The notes under the pieces: model-generated
What the model saw: the letters and a program-made list of their open reading frames with translations, nothing else
Database searches by the model: none
Told to the model about the DNA's origin: nothing
In this document: positions 40,099-48,330 of the stretch, piece after piece
Layout: each line of letters starts with the position of its first letter
How positions within the stretch are numbered: the first letter of the stretch is position 1
From: Streptomyces sp. NBC_00414
Lineage (GTDB): Bacteria > Actinomycetota > Actinomycetes > Streptomycetales > Streptomycetaceae
Length of the DNA stretch: 64,000 bases
NCBI RefSeq assembly: GCF_036038375.1
Contig: NZ_CP107935.1
Span: forward strand, 7,254,001-7,318,000
Reading direction: 5' to 3'
Translations under genes and position numbers: made by a program

Positions 40099-41127
40099 TC
40101 AGACCTGCCCGGCCTTCTCCAGCGCGGAGCAGCACGTGTCGACGATCAGCCGGGTAACCACGTACGGGTCGACGTTGGCGTTCGGACGCCGGTCCTCGAT
40201 GTACCCCTTGCCGTCCTTCTCGACCTGCCAGGGGATCCGCACGGAGGCCCCACGGTTGGACACCCCGTACGAGTACTCGTTCCACGGAGCGGTCTCGTGC
40301 AGCCCCGTCAGCCGGTCGTCGATGCCGGCGCCGTAGTTCTTGACGTGGTCGAGCGGCTTCGAGCCCTCGCCCAGCGACTCGCACGCGGTGATGATCGCGT
40401 CGTACCCCTCGCGCATCGCCTTCGTGGAGAAGTTGGTGTGCGCGCCGGCGCCGTTCCAGTCACCCTTCACGGGCTTGGGGTCCAGCGTCGCGGAGACGTC
40501 GAAGTCCTCGGCGGTGCGGTAGAGCAGCCAGCGGGCCACCCACAGCTGGTCGGAGACCTCCAGCGGGGAGACCGGACCGACCTGGAACTCCCACTGGCCG
40601 GGCATGACCTCGGCGTTGATGCCGGAGATGGCGAGTCCCGCCTTGAGGCAGTTCTCCAGGTGCGCCTCGACGATGTCACGGCCGAAGATCTCGTCGGAGC
40701 CGACGCCGCAGTAGTAGCCGCCCTGCGCGGCGGGGAAGCCGCCCACGGGGAAGCCGAGCGGACGCTCGCCCTTGAAGAAGGTGTACTCCTGCTCGATGCC
40801 GAAGATCGACTCCTGCGCGGCGAACTTCTCCGCGACCTCGGTGAGCGGGGCACGGGTGTTGGACTCGTGCGGCGTCATGTCGATGTTGAGGACCTCGCAC
40901 ATGACGAGGACGTCGTCACCGCCGCGGATCGGGTCCGGGTAGGTCGCGACCGGCTTGAGCACGCGGTCCGAGGCGTGGCCCTCGGCCTGGTTCGTGGAGG
41001 ACCCGTCGAAGCCCCAGATCGGCAGCTCCGCACCCTTCGCGTCGTCGGCCAGTATCTTCGTCTTCGAACGGAGCTTGGCCGTCGGCTCGGTGCCGTCGAT
41101 CCAGATGTACTCAGCCTTGAAGGTCAC
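40099..41127 (-). CDS. glnII: Glutamine synthetase II
   Basis: 342 residues, the short eukaryote-like GSII form. Signatures are KAEYIWIDGTEPTAKLRSKT, WGFDGSSTNQAEG, the ATP/Glu site MPGQWEFQVGP and KPVKGDWNGAGAHTNFSTK. It makes glutamine from glutamate, ammonium and ATP in the cytosol. GSII is not adenylylated, so GlnE does not act on it. The GTG at 41127 gives the family length; an ATG nine bases earlier is an alternative. GlnR boxes upstream indicate induction on nitrogen limitation. Confidence 0.96.
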   Translation of the reverse strand: MTFKAEYIWIDGTEPTAKLRSKTKILADDAKGAELPIWGFDGSSTNQAEGHASDRVLKPVATYPDPIRGGDDVLVMCEVLNIDMTPHESNTRAPLTEVAEKFAAQESIFGIEQEYTFFKGERPLGFPVGGFPAAQGGYYCGVGSDEIFGRDIVEAHLENCLKAGLAISGINAEVMPGQWEFQVGPVSPLEVSDQLWVARWLLYRTAEDFDVSATLDPKPVKGDWNGAGAHTNFSTKAMREGYDAIITACESLGEGSKPLDHVKNYGAGIDDRLTGLHETAPWNEYSYGVSNRGASVRIPWQVEKDGKGYIEDRRPNANVDPYVVTRLIVDTCCSALEKAGQV

Positions 41128-41227
41128 GGGCCACATCCTTCGGGGTGGGTCTCTAAGCGCAGTGCGGGTGCTGCGGCGCTGCGGCACTGGGGCGCCGCGG
41201 AGGATGCCCGAAGCCTGTCAACAGGCG

Positions 41228-41265
41228 ATTTCCCGATCATTGCCCGGATGTGAACCCCGTGTTAC
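41228..41265 (-). promoter_or_regulatory. Tandem GlnR boxes upstream of glnII
   Basis: On the minus strand: GTAAC-N6-TTCAC-N6-GCAAT-N6-GAAAT. This matches two copies of the GlnR a/b-site pattern gTnAC-n6-GaAAc with exact 6-base spacing. It lies about 100 bases before the glnII start. The rest of 41128-41473 has no gene. Confidence 0.85.
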
Positions 41266-41473
41266 CTGGTGCCTCTGTGGTGCGGGTCACCTGTGGTGAG
41301 CGTGTACGAGGGCGCACCGGCCCCGGAACGGCGGCCTCCGTCCCGCCCGGCCCGGCCCCCGGTCTGCGCGCGTGGCTCGCGCCCGGCTCGTATGCGATGG
41401 GTTTCGGACAGGTGGCGGTCAGGACGTGTCGCTGCCGCCACCCGACGCGAAACCGAGCGGTCCGGTGGGGCCG

Positions 41474-42178
41474 TCAGCCCACCTTCTCGATGAGTGCCTT
41501 GCGGATCAGGAACTTGCCGGGCTCGCGGACCTGCTCGAACGCCGCGTTGTTCAGGAGCGCGCAGCTGCCGGAGACCGAGGTGACCTCGACGGTCGTGGAC
41601 TTGTTGTTGTCCAGGTTCGTGACCTTGAGCTTCGTACCGGCGGGGAACTGGTTGCTGGACGCGGCAGGCGCGCCCGCCTCGCCGGAGAGGGTGACGGTCG
41701 ACCCGTTGCAGACCTGCCGGCCGACCGCGGCGTCGCCGCCTCCGGCGGCGGGGGCGGACGCGGCCTGCGACGGCTGCTCGGCGGGAGCGGACTCGGCGGG
41801 CGCCTCGGCCCCCGCCCCCGTCCCGGCTCCTGCTCCGGCCCCTTCCCCCACGGTGGCGTCGGACTCGCCGACCGTGCAGCCGGAGGCCTCCTGCTGCACC
41901 TTGATCTGGGCGATGACCGCTTCGCGGTTGGCGATCCGCGCCTCGGACTGGGCGTCCGGGGCGGTGCGCTGCCCCTCGATGAACTTCTCGTTGTTGCCGA
42001 GGGCCGTGGCCAGTCCGCTGCACACCACGGAGGACTGCGCGGTGGACTTCGCGGAGTTCGAAGCCGGCGTCGCGTTCGACGTGGCGGCCAGGGCGAAGGC
42101 CCCACCGCCGGCCACCGCGGCGGCACTCACCAGCAGGGCGATCTTCTTCTTCGTCCCGAGAGTTCTTCTGCGCGACAT
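41474..42178 (-). CDS. Secreted protein with RlpA-like beta-barrel domain
   Basis: 234 residues. A basic start and signal segment (KKIALLVSAAAVAGGGAFALA) are followed by a helical region, a Gly/Ala/Pro linker (about 110-150) and a C-terminal domain. That domain has PAGTKLKVTNLDNNKSTTVEV and FEQVREPGKFLIRKALIEKVG, which recall the double-psi beta-barrel of RlpA/expansin-like proteins. The usual catalytic DRGP loop is not evident, so binding rather than catalysis is likely. The C-terminal match is by eye. Confidence 0.72.
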   Translation of the reverse strand: MSRRRTLGTKKKIALLVSAAAVAGGGAFALAATSNATPASNSAKSTAQSSVVCSGLATALGNNEKFIEGQRTAPDAQSEARIANREAVIAQIKVQQEASGCTVGESDATVGEGAGAGAGTGAGAEAPAESAPAEQPSQAASAPAAGGGDAAVGRQVCNGSTVTLSGEAGAPAASSNQFPAGTKLKVTNLDNNKSTTVEVTSVSGSCALLNNAAFEQVREPGKFLIRKALIEKVG

Positions 42179-42330
42179 GAACGGCTCCTGTCCCCGGCCG
42201 CCCCTGGCGGCGGCCGTTCGCCGCTATGTACGAGATACCGAACGGACTTGCTCAGTTGTTGACGCGAGTCACTTGAGTAACGTAGATCACACGTCAGTTG
42301 AGGCTCCGGGCATTGCCAGGACTCTCAGTG

Positions 42331-42357
42331 CTGCCGGAGCTGCCGGAGCTGCCGGAA
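42331..42357. repeat. Three copies of CTGCCGGAG
   Basis: A perfect 9-bp tandem (last base varied) just beyond the 3' end of the ArsC-like gene. Small and possibly part of a terminator region. Confidence 0.7.
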
Positions 42358-42360
42358 CGG

Positions 42361-42729
42361 TCAGGGCTGCTGCCGGCCCAGGGCGTCCCGTACCGCCTCG
42401 TCCGTCCGCGCGACGACGGCGGTCCCGTCCTCCGCCGTGATGATGGGCCGCTGGATGAGACGGGGATGCTCGGCCAGGGCCGTGACCCACCGCTCCCGCG
42501 AACCGGCGTCACGGGCCCACTCCTTCAGCCCCAGCTCCTCCGCCTCGGCCTCCTGGGTCCTGGTGATGTCCCAGGGCTCAAGGCCGAGCCGCTCCAGCAC
42601 CTCCCGGATCTCGGCCTCGCTCGGCACGTCCTCCAGGTAGCGCCTGACCGTGTACTCGGCCCCCTCCGCGTCCAGCAGGCCGATGGCGCCGCGGCACTTC
42701 GAACAGGCCGGGTTGATCCAGATCTCCAT
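42361..42729 (-). CDS. ArsC/Spx-family thioredoxin-fold protein
   Basis: 122 residues with a thioredoxin-like fold: EIWINPACSKCRGAIGLLDA gives a CxxC motif near the N-terminus and RPIITAEDGTAVV matches the cis-proline region. Glutaredoxin-type arsenate reductases have a single Cys here, while Spx regulators have CxxC, so the role is uncertain; a general thiol reductase is also possible. No arsenic genes are nearby. The ATG at 42729 gives the family start; an upstream one would add 12 residues. Confidence 0.82.
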   Translation of the reverse strand: MEIWINPACSKCRGAIGLLDAEGAEYTVRRYLEDVPSEAEIREVLERLGLEPWDITRTQEAEAEELGLKEWARDAGSRERWVTALAEHPRLIQRPIITAEDGTAVVARTDEAVRDALGRQQP

Positions 42730-42888
42730 GCCGCTCAAGGTGCGCGAGAACACCGTGGCACTCACTTGTCACGGCACCCCCAAAGCGCCTCTGGCCAGGG
42801 GCGATTGTCAGTGGGCGGCAGTAGAATAGAAGCAGTGTTCGAGGGTGCCGCCGGAGACGCCGGCCGGTGCCCTGACCGCGACAGGAGG

Positions 42889-43203
42889 ATGCCTGTGCCC
42901 GCTGCCGCACTGAGTCCGCTGCCCACCCAGTCCACAGCCAAGAGGGCGGTCCAGCTCGACCTGCCCTACCAGCCCGTCGAGAAGCGTCCGCTGCCACCGG
43001 GGCGCCCGCGCGAGTGGTACGTCACGCACAACCGCCGCCTCAAGGCGATGCGGCTGGCCATCGCCCTCCTCGACTCCGGCGTCTACGTACCCAGGCAAGC
43101 CCGCAACGAGACGATCCGCAGCACGGCCGAACTCATAGGCGTACACCCCCCGTCGGACACGACCTGCCACATGGTCCGGGCGCTGATGAGGTACGCGCGC
43201 TGA
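42889..43203 (+). CDS. Conserved small Streptomyces protein
   Basis: 104 residues with AGGAGG close before the ATG. The N-terminal third is Pro/Ala-rich, and the rest is helical and basic (REWYVTHNRRLKAMRLAIALLDSGVYV, then ETIRSTAELIGVHPPSDTTCHMVRALM). The second part looks like a small DNA- or protein-binding helical domain. I cannot assign a family or function. Confidence 0.75.
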   Translation: MPVPAAALSPLPTQSTAKRAVQLDLPYQPVEKRPLPPGRPREWYVTHNRRLKAMRLAIALLDSGVYVPRQARNETIRSTAELIGVHPPSDTTCHMVRALMRYAR

Positions 43204-43259
43204 GCCACGCCGGTAGCGCCGCCCGCGTCCCGGGCGGCGCGTCGGCAGGTCGCCCGGCC

Positions 43260-44474
43260 TCAGGCAGACGCCAGCTCCCGCTCCAGCGGTGTCCGGAAAC
43301 GGGGGGTGACCCTGGTCGGCCCCATCCACGACCGCAGCCGGGCGGCCTCCGCCCCGATCGCGTCCCGCGCCTCGGCGCCCACACCCCCGCCGTCCTCGCT
43401 GTCCGAGCCCTTGCCGTCCAGCAGTCGCCAGGCGATCTCGCCGTCGGGGCGCTGGGCCCATCCGCCCACGATCCGGCCGTCCCACCAGACGGTCGGCCCG
43501 ATGTTCCCGCTGCCGTCGAAGAGCGCGGGCCGCAGCTCCGGCGGGCAGTACCAGTCGCGTTCCTGCCATCCCATGGCCGTCGGATCCAGGCCGGGCAGCA
43601 GCGCGGCCCACGGCTCGACGGCCTCGACCGGCTCCACCGCGTCGGCGAGCACGTACGCCACGCCTTCGTCCACCGAGACGGTCACCGCTCCCACCGCGCC
43701 CAGCGCCCGTCGTACGTCGCTGACCTTCCACCCGGTCCACCACTTCAGGTCGGCCTCCGTGGCCGGTCCGCACGCGCCGAGCCAGCGGCGGATCAGCTCT
43801 GCCTGGGCCTCGGCCACGGGCAGTTCGGCGCACGGGGGAGCCGCCGCCCACCGGAACTGGGTGGACGTCCACGACCCCAGCGGGCGCCCCCGTACGACCC
43901 GGCCCTCGACTCCCAGCACACGCAGCAGCCGCGACGACACGGTGTGGACCCCCTCGTAGCTCTTGCCCGCCGCGTACGTGAACTGCTCCTTCAACCGGGG
44001 CTCGTCGCGGGCCAGTTCGGCCGCCGTCGCCTCCCCTCGCCGGGCCAACGCGGCCAGCGCGGACGTCTCCACCTCCACGAGCCACTCCGCGTCGGGAGCC
44101 CCGGCCCTGGCCATGTCCTTGACCAGGGCGGCCCGTGCCCGCGCGGCCACGGTGAGTCCGGTGGACGCGTGCACGACCGGGACGAGTCCGGTGGGGAACA
44201 CGAACACGGTGTGCCGCATCCCGTGCATCCGGATCAGCGTCCGGTCCTCGTACAGGGCCCGCTCCATCTCCGGGACGATCCCGGGGCTCGCGGCGTCCGT
44301 GAGCCGCGCCCCCACGGCCAGATAGACGCTCGCGGGATCCGTTCCGTGCAGCACCACCAGCGACGCCCCGACCTCCTCGGGGGTGTTCGCCCGCGCGGAC
44401 CCGGCCAGCCGCTGCCCGACGGCCAGCCGGGCCCGCCGCTCGGCCACCCCGATGTGCCGACACTGCCCGTTCAT
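43260..44474 (-). CDS. Winged-helix domain protein, HTH_42 / AlkZ-like family
   Basis: 404 residues in the pattern of the large actinobacterial winged-helix family that includes DNA glycosylases of the AlkZ type: ARRARLAVGQRL start, LHGTDPASVYLAVGARL, then tandem winged helices (ATEADLKWWTGWKVSDVRRAL) and FDGSGNIGPTVWWDGRIVGGW near the C-terminus. AlkZ removes interstrand cross-links, and many relatives have unknown substrates. The catalytic QxQ motif of AlkZ is not obvious, so I do not claim glycosylase activity. Confidence 0.8.
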   Translation of the reverse strand: MNGQCRHIGVAERRARLAVGQRLAGSARANTPEEVGASLVVLHGTDPASVYLAVGARLTDAASPGIVPEMERALYEDRTLIRMHGMRHTVFVFPTGLVPVVHASTGLTVAARARAALVKDMARAGAPDAEWLVEVETSALAALARRGEATAAELARDEPRLKEQFTYAAGKSYEGVHTVSSRLLRVLGVEGRVVRGRPLGSWTSTQFRWAAAPPCAELPVAEAQAELIRRWLGACGPATEADLKWWTGWKVSDVRRALGAVGAVTVSVDEGVAYVLADAVEPVEAVEPWAALLPGLDPTAMGWQERDWYCPPELRPALFDGSGNIGPTVWWDGRIVGGWAQRPDGEIAWRLLDGKGSDSEDGGGVGAEARDAIGAEAARLRSWMGPTRVTPRFRTPLERELASA

Positions 44475-44825
44475 TCGGATCCCCCTTGTCCGGCCCTGCC
44501 CGCCCAGCCCCGTCTGTCAGGTCGCATCCCTGATTCTCCCCCCCCGACCGGGAGCGGGGACGAGGTCGAGGAGCGCGGTGGCCCCGGACGCAGATTTACT
44601 CACTCCGAAGCACCCCCATTGCTCTCCTCTGTGACGATTTCGCTTGACTCCGGGCCATTTTGTGACTGCTCGTAAGCGGACCCGGCCGTTATTCGTTTCC
44701 GTCGGACAGGCTTCGCCCGGCATCCTGAGGGCTACTCTCGACGTCACCGACGGCCCGGCATACAGCCCGGCGCCGCGTCGGTCAGCTCAAGGTCCCACCA
44801 TCACCCAATTACAAGGAGACCCGTC

Positions 44826-45125
44826 ATGGGTACCTTGATCATTTTGGCGATCCTCGTCCTGGTCGTTCTGGGATTCAACAGCCCCGTCTGGTGGCTCGCC
44901 GCGGCCGCCCTGATCTACCTCTACGTCCGCCACGTCCGAGCCGACCAGGGGGCCTCGGGCTCGTCGTCGGCCGGCGGCGCGGGCGGCCAGTCCGGCGGCG
45001 GAGCGAGTTCCAGCTCCTCGACCCGGGTCGACAGCAGCTACCGCGCGTACCGCCAGCGCCGTGACCGAATGGCCAAGTGGGAGCGCCGCTACCGCCGGGA
45101 ACGCCCTTGGAACGTCAAGAAGTGA
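44826..45125 (+). CDS. Small membrane protein
   Basis: 99 residues. Two closely spaced hydrophobic segments (TLIILAILVLVVLGF and WWLAAAALIYLYV) are followed by a Gly/Ser-rich linker and a basic C-terminus (AYRQRRDRMAKWERRYRRERPW). AAGGAG precedes the ATG with good spacing. The 350 bases upstream (44475-44825) hold no other gene I can support. Function unknown. Confidence 0.8.
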   Translation: MGTLIILAILVLVVLGFNSPVWWLAAAALIYLYVRHVRADQGASGSSSAGGAGGQSGGGASSSSSTRVDSSYRAYRQRRDRMAKWERRYRRERPWNVKK

Positions 45126-45192
45126 CCCAACTCCGCACTCCACGGCACCTTGACCACGGCTGCCGCCGCAATCGGGCAAGACCGGGGAGATC

Positions 45193-45747
45193 TTGAAGCG
45201 ACCGCTGCTGTTCCTCGACGTGGACGGGCCGCTCAACCCTTACGCGGCCAAGCCGGAGAGACGCCCCGACGGCTGCACCACGATCAGAGTGCCCCAGAAC
45301 AGCGGGACTCCGGACGAGCACGGAGGGCTCTCGGGCCGACGGAGACCCCTGCGGGTCTGGCTCAACCCGGAGCACGGGCGATCCCTCCTCCGGCTCGGCT
45401 ACGAGCTGTGGTGGGCCACCACATGGATGGACGACGCCAACCGGTGGATCGCCCCGGTGCTCGGTCTTCCCGGACTTCCCTTCGTCGACTTCGGCGACGC
45501 CTTGTTCCAGGAACGCCCCGACGGGGTCCACTGGAAGACCGGGCCCCTGGTGGACCACGCCGACGGTCGTCCCTTCGCCTGGGTGGACGACGAGCAGAGC
45601 GATCCGGACCAGGCGTACGTGACCGCCCACCACCGCGGGCCCGGGCTTCTGCACCACGTCGATCCGCGCATCGGTCTGCGTGAGGACGACTTCCGCACGC
45701 TCGCCGACTTCGCCCTGTCTCTGGAAGCGCCACGAGCCGCCGGCTGA
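45193..45747 (+). CDS. HAD-like domain protein
   Basis: 184 residues starting KRPLLFLDVDGPLNPYA, which carries the DxD motif of HAD phosphatases. WWATTWMDDAN supplies the Thr motif and FAWVDDE the late acidic motif. It resembles the HAD domain linked to RNA-repair proteins, but here it stands alone. The start is TTG with GGGGAG just upstream. It probably hydrolyses a phosphate ester; the substrate is unknown. Confidence 0.8.
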   Translation: MKRPLLFLDVDGPLNPYAAKPERRPDGCTTIRVPQNSGTPDEHGGLSGRRRPLRVWLNPEHGRSLLRLGYELWWATTWMDDANRWIAPVLGLPGLPFVDFGDALFQERPDGVHWKTGPLVDHADGRPFAWVDDEQSDPDQAYVTAHHRGPGLLHHVDPRIGLREDDFRTLADFALSLEAPRAAG

Positions 45748-45771
45748 GCACGGCACGTAGCCGGCACAAAA

Positions 45772-45819
45772 GGCCGTCGGCCGTGGTCTCCCGGGGAGGG
45801 GAGACCACGGCCGACGGCC
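45772..45819. terminator. 21-bp hairpin, probably the original glnA terminator
   Basis: Perfect arms GGCCGTCGGCCGTGGTCTCCC and complement around a 6-base loop. It lies between the HAD gene and the displaced glnA 3' end. Before the element inserted, it would have followed glnA by 47 bases. Confidence 0.8.
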
Positions 45820-45865
45820 CATATGCGGTCCAGGGGCGCGGTCAGCCGCGCCGGCCTGGGGTGAT

Positions 45866-45900
45866 GTCACACGTCGTAGTACAGCTCGAACTCGTGCACG
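45866..45900 (-). pseudogene. glnA: Displaced 3' end of the host glnA
   Basis: Read on the minus strand the frame gives VHEFELYYDV then TGA, matching the PHEFELYFDL end of the intact GlnA at 59129-60538. It has no start and no upstream coding sequence. It is the piece of glnA cut off by integration of the element, with the original stop codon and terminator still beside it. Confidence 0.85.
45878..45897. other. attL core
   Basis: AGTACAGCTCGAACTCGTGC, identical to 59140-59159. Weaker similarity continues on both sides (CGGACGC shortly after in both copies). It marks the left boundary of the element. Confidence 0.9.
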
Positions 45901-45934
45901 GCGGACGCGATAATTGCGGGAGTTCGAAGTAGAC

Positions 45935-46693
45935 ATGGAACTTCGACAGGCTAAGCGTGGAACCTGCCTGGCTCTGGCCTATAAGCGGCTGGAAGAACGG
46001 GCAATCAAAGACAACACGTATCGGTCCTATCTCCAGACTCTCAGGGTTTTGGAGATTGAAGACCTTCCCATCAAGGAAGCGACCGTTCGTGAATTGGGTA
46101 GGCGACTCTCCACAATCATCACCCAAAGCACGCGTAGGAAGCACGCGGTAAATCTGCAAGCCTGCCTTGGAGTAAAGGTGCCTTGCGCCGCTCCAAAGCA
46201 AAAGGTGTACGACCTTCCTACGGTCCAGGAAGTTCGGGAAGCATTCGCAGAATCCAAGTACCGTCCTCACGTCTACGGCATGACCTTTGCCGGAATGAGG
46301 ATTGGTGAGTCTCTGGTGAATCAGCCGACCAAAGGCAACATCATCAGTATTGACCGCCAAAGGACACCACAGAACGAAATCACACCCGCGAAAACAACCG
46401 GGCCTGTCTTTGTGCCCGAATGGTTCGCAGAGGAGTACGCGACCTATTCACTCGGCGCAATCAATCACGCAACGGTCTACCGGGGCGTAAAGCGTCGGGC
46501 CAAGAAAGAGTTGGGTATCGAACTCAACCCGCACGCGCTTAGGCATCTCTTTGCCACTAATCTCGTCAAGCTTGGTGCTCCGCCGGAAGTGCTCCGCCGA
46601 CAGATGCGCCACCACGACGTAGCCGTATCGCTGCGGTACTACGTCCAGACGACAGAGGAAGACATCACGTCAGTCATGGCTAGGTTCGCCTGA
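45935..46693 (+). CDS. int: Tyrosine recombinase/integrase
   Basis: 252 residues, short for the family. The N-terminal SAM-like domain (TYRSYLQTLRVLEIEDLPIKE) binds the core. The catalytic domain shows Arg122 (GMRIGE), His200-x-x-Arg203 (HALRHLFAT), His226/227 and Tyr235/236 (RHHDVAVSLRYYV). It should catalyse integration at the glnA 3' end, next to attL. I chose the ATG at 45935; a TTG at 45914 would add seven residues. No excisionase is obvious; one of the small genes may serve. Confidence 0.93.
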   Translation: MELRQAKRGTCLALAYKRLEERAIKDNTYRSYLQTLRVLEIEDLPIKEATVRELGRRLSTIITQSTRRKHAVNLQACLGVKVPCAAPKQKVYDLPTVQEVREAFAESKYRPHVYGMTFAGMRIGESLVNQPTKGNIISIDRQRTPQNEITPAKTTGPVFVPEWFAEEYATYSLGAINHATVYRGVKRRAKKELGIELNPHALRHLFATNLVKLGAPPEVLRRQMRHHDVAVSLRYYVQTTEEDITSVMARFA

Positions 46694-46762
46694 GCGGCCC
46701 TAGGAGCGTTCCGGGGTACCGAGAGACCTAGGAACGGCTCACAGGCTGGCAGACGGCAACAC

Positions 46763-46800
46763 AGAGGCCCGGTTACCAAGATTCAGGTAACCGGGCCTCT
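46763..46800. terminator. Integrase terminator
   Basis: 15-bp perfect stem AGAGGCCCGGTTACC with an 8-base loop, followed by TGCTGTCTCTTC. It separates int from the convergent leftward operon. Confidence 0.85.
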
Positions 46801-46850
46801 TGCTGTCTCTTCTCGCTTCTGGCCAGATAGCGAGACTTAGACGATTGCGC

Positions 46851-47138
46851 TTATCGGTCGTAGGCGAATCGGTCGAACGGATTTACCGGGTCGGGAGGAA
46901 GAGGTTTCCACCCTTCCGGCACAGGGGCCTTAGCGCTCTCCCATTGCCCCCACACACGGAAACAGGTTTTCAACCAGTATTCCGCCCCTTCCTTGCTTCC
47001 CCACTCAAGAGGAATAGGAGAGGAAGGGTCTTCCTGATTCGGAAGAGTGCAGTAGTCCCACCACTCTTTATCGAGAATCGCCCACTTGAAGTAAGGCGCT
47101 TTCCCGGTCGTGAGCTGAACCACTTTGTAGCGGTTCAC
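46851..47138 (-). CDS. Element accessory protein, paralogue B
   Basis: 95 residues starting at GTG 47138, which overlaps the stop of the upstream gene (GTGA), so translation is coupled; AAGGG is six bases before. WAILDKEWWDYCTLPNQEDP and PIPLEWGSKEGAEYW align with the neighbouring paralogue. It is rich in Trp, Pro and acidic residues. No known family is recognised. As the last gene of the Lsr2-like operon next to int, it sits where satellites often carry immunity or helper-interference genes. Confidence 0.72.
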   Translation of the reverse strand: MNRYKVVQLTTGKAPYFKWAILDKEWWDYCTLPNQEDPSSPIPLEWGSKEGAEYWLKTCFRVWGQWESAKAPVPEGWKPLPPDPVNPFDRFAYDR

Positions 47139-47389
47139 TTGCTTACCCTTCTTAGGGCAAGAGGACGCCAATTAGTCGGGGGCTGTCCACCTCCCCGCAT
47201 TTCCCATGCCTGCCACTGCTGATAGCACTGCCTGAGCCACCCGTTAGCGGATTCCCGACTCTTCCACTCAAGTGGAATGAGACTTGAGGGGTCATCCGGA
47301 TGAGGGATAGTGCAGTATCCCTTTAGCTCAAGGTCCAGAATCACCCATGACTTATGGTCCGGGGTCATCGTGGGAATGTAGCGAGTCAT
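47135..47389 (-). CDS. Element accessory protein, paralogue A
   Basis: 84 residues starting MTRYIPTM. WVILDLELKGYCTIPHPDDP and LIPLEWKSRESANGWLRQCY repeat the pattern of paralogue B (W-x-I-L-D-x-E, YCT-x-P, DPSS-x-IPLEW), so the pair arose by tandem duplication. Gene and paralogue overlap by four bases. Function unknown. Confidence 0.72.
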   Translation of the reverse strand: MTRYIPTMTPDHKSWVILDLELKGYCTIPHPDDPSSLIPLEWKSRESANGWLRQCYQQWQAWEMRGGGQPPTNWRPLALRRVSK

Positions 47390-47417
47390 TGCCTTTCCCC
47401 TTTCTGCTGATAGCAGA

Positions 47418-47714
47418 TTAGCTCTGACGCACTGTCACGACTAGAGGCAGTGACGAGAAGTTGAAGCGCCACCCGTCGCCACCCTCAGCCGCTTGCCGGG
47501 CCTGAGAGCCCGTGAGAGCCCCTAGGAGCGCCGGAACGTCGCTGGTGTAGGCATCCTGAGCCTTGCCCGCTGGGAGCGTCCCTAGAGCCCCTTCAACGGC
47601 GTTGCCGACTGTCGCCCGTACTGACGTCCAGTCGGCACAGGTTGACGAGACAGGGGCGGGAAGCAACTCAGAAGCCACCCGCACCCTGTACCGCTTGCGA
47701 CCGAAGAGTTTCAC
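47418..47714 (-). CDS. Small hypothetical element protein
   Basis: 98 residues from the GTG at 47714, overlapping the stop of the Lsr2-like gene by four bases (GTGA). The N-terminus is basic (KLFGRKRYRVRVASE) and the middle is Ala/Gly-rich and helical; it ends SSLPLVVTVRQS. Not recognised. The coupling implies it is made in proportion to the Lsr2-like protein. Confidence 0.68.
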   Translation of the reverse strand: MKLFGRKRYRVRVASELLPAPVSSTCADWTSVRATVGNAVEGALGTLPAGKAQDAYTSDVPALLGALTGSQARQAAEGGDGWRFNFSSLPLVVTVRQS

Positions 47715-48052
47715 TCGCCGGATTCCGCCATAGCCTTTTCATAGGCTTCAACGAAAGGCTTGGGGACGCGGCCCCGGTCGTTGATTCCCTTACCGTCAAT
47801 CTCAATCTGATTGTCGGTTGCCCACTTCCGAACCTTGATGGGGTCCGGTCCTGTCGGCTGAGTCGGAATGACTGCCTGTCCGGCGGTAGCTTCCTCAGCT
47901 ACGTCAAGGTACGGCTTGAGCACCTTTGCCAATTCGTCCTTCTCGCCCTCTGTCAGGTCCACGGTGTACGCGGTTCCGTCGAAAGCGAAAGAGACCGTTT
48001 CGGCGTCCGGCTCTCCGGACAGGTCCGACTCTACGATTACGCGCTTTGCCAC
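47711..48052 (-). CDS. Lsr2-like nucleoid-associated protein
   Basis: 113 residues from GTG 48052. The N-terminal half (AKRVIVESDLSGEPDAETVSF, FDGTAYTVDLTEGEKDEL) matches the Lsr2 beta-rich oligomerisation domain. The C-terminal half (KVRKWATDNQIEI and DRGRVPKPFVEAYEKA, RGR at 93-95) matches its AT-hook-like DNA-binding domain. Host Lsr2 silences AT-rich foreign DNA, so an element-borne copy could compete with, coat or redirect that silencing. It heads the leftward operon. GGGAGAG precedes the start. Confidence 0.82.
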   Translation of the reverse strand: MAKRVIVESDLSGEPDAETVSFAFDGTAYTVDLTEGEKDELAKVLKPYLDVAEEATAGQAVIPTQPTGPDPIKVRKWATDNQIEIDGKGINDRGRVPKPFVEAYEKAMAESGE

Positions 48053-48170
48053 GTTCTCTCTCCCGTTGAAGTGATGGGAGCAAGAGAATACCAGACACCC
48101 CGGCATTGCACGTCCAGGGCGAGGGCTAGGAAAATATCTGAGCCCTTTCTAATTAAAATGGGGGGTCCAG

Positions 48171-48189
48171 GCCGGCTCGGGAATTCAGG
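48171..48189. repeat. Shared palindromic motif, copy 1
   Basis: GCCGGCTCGGGAATTCAGG is the exact reverse complement of 55988-56006. It contains GCCGGCTCGG of the CCGAGCCGGCTCGG palindrome seen in copies 2 and 3. It lies in the control region between the leftward and rightward operons. Confidence 0.8.
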
Positions 48190-48213
48190 GCTTTAGGAAA
48201 AAGCCTATTGAAT

Positions 48214-48243
48214 TTGACACTGACACCCCCTCAGGAGTAAAGT
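48214..48243 (+). promoter_or_regulatory. Candidate rightward promoter
   Basis: TTGACA at 48214-48219, 18 bases, then TAAAGT at 48238-48243. It is a good match to a main-sigma promoter and lies downstream of palindrome copy 1. Confidence 0.5.
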
Positions 48244-48295
48244 CCTAAGAGTCAAGAAGAGAGCAAGGAAAGGCCCGGCGGGCGGTCCTGATAAC

Positions 48296-48324
48296 TAGAC
48301 CGATAAACCCGCCCGTGCTATAAT
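48296..48324 (+). promoter_or_regulatory. Candidate rightward promoter with perfect -10
   Basis: TAGACC, 17 bases, TATAAT at 48319-48324. It lies inside an inverted repeat (GGGCGGTC ... GACCG ... CCCGCCC) that could be an operator. Confidence 0.6.
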
Positions 48325-48330
48325 GAAGAC

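Noticed and set aside
45866..45900. A second glnA gene at the left end of the element
   Set aside because: Only the last ten codons match and no upstream coding sequence exists; it is the remnant cut off by integration.
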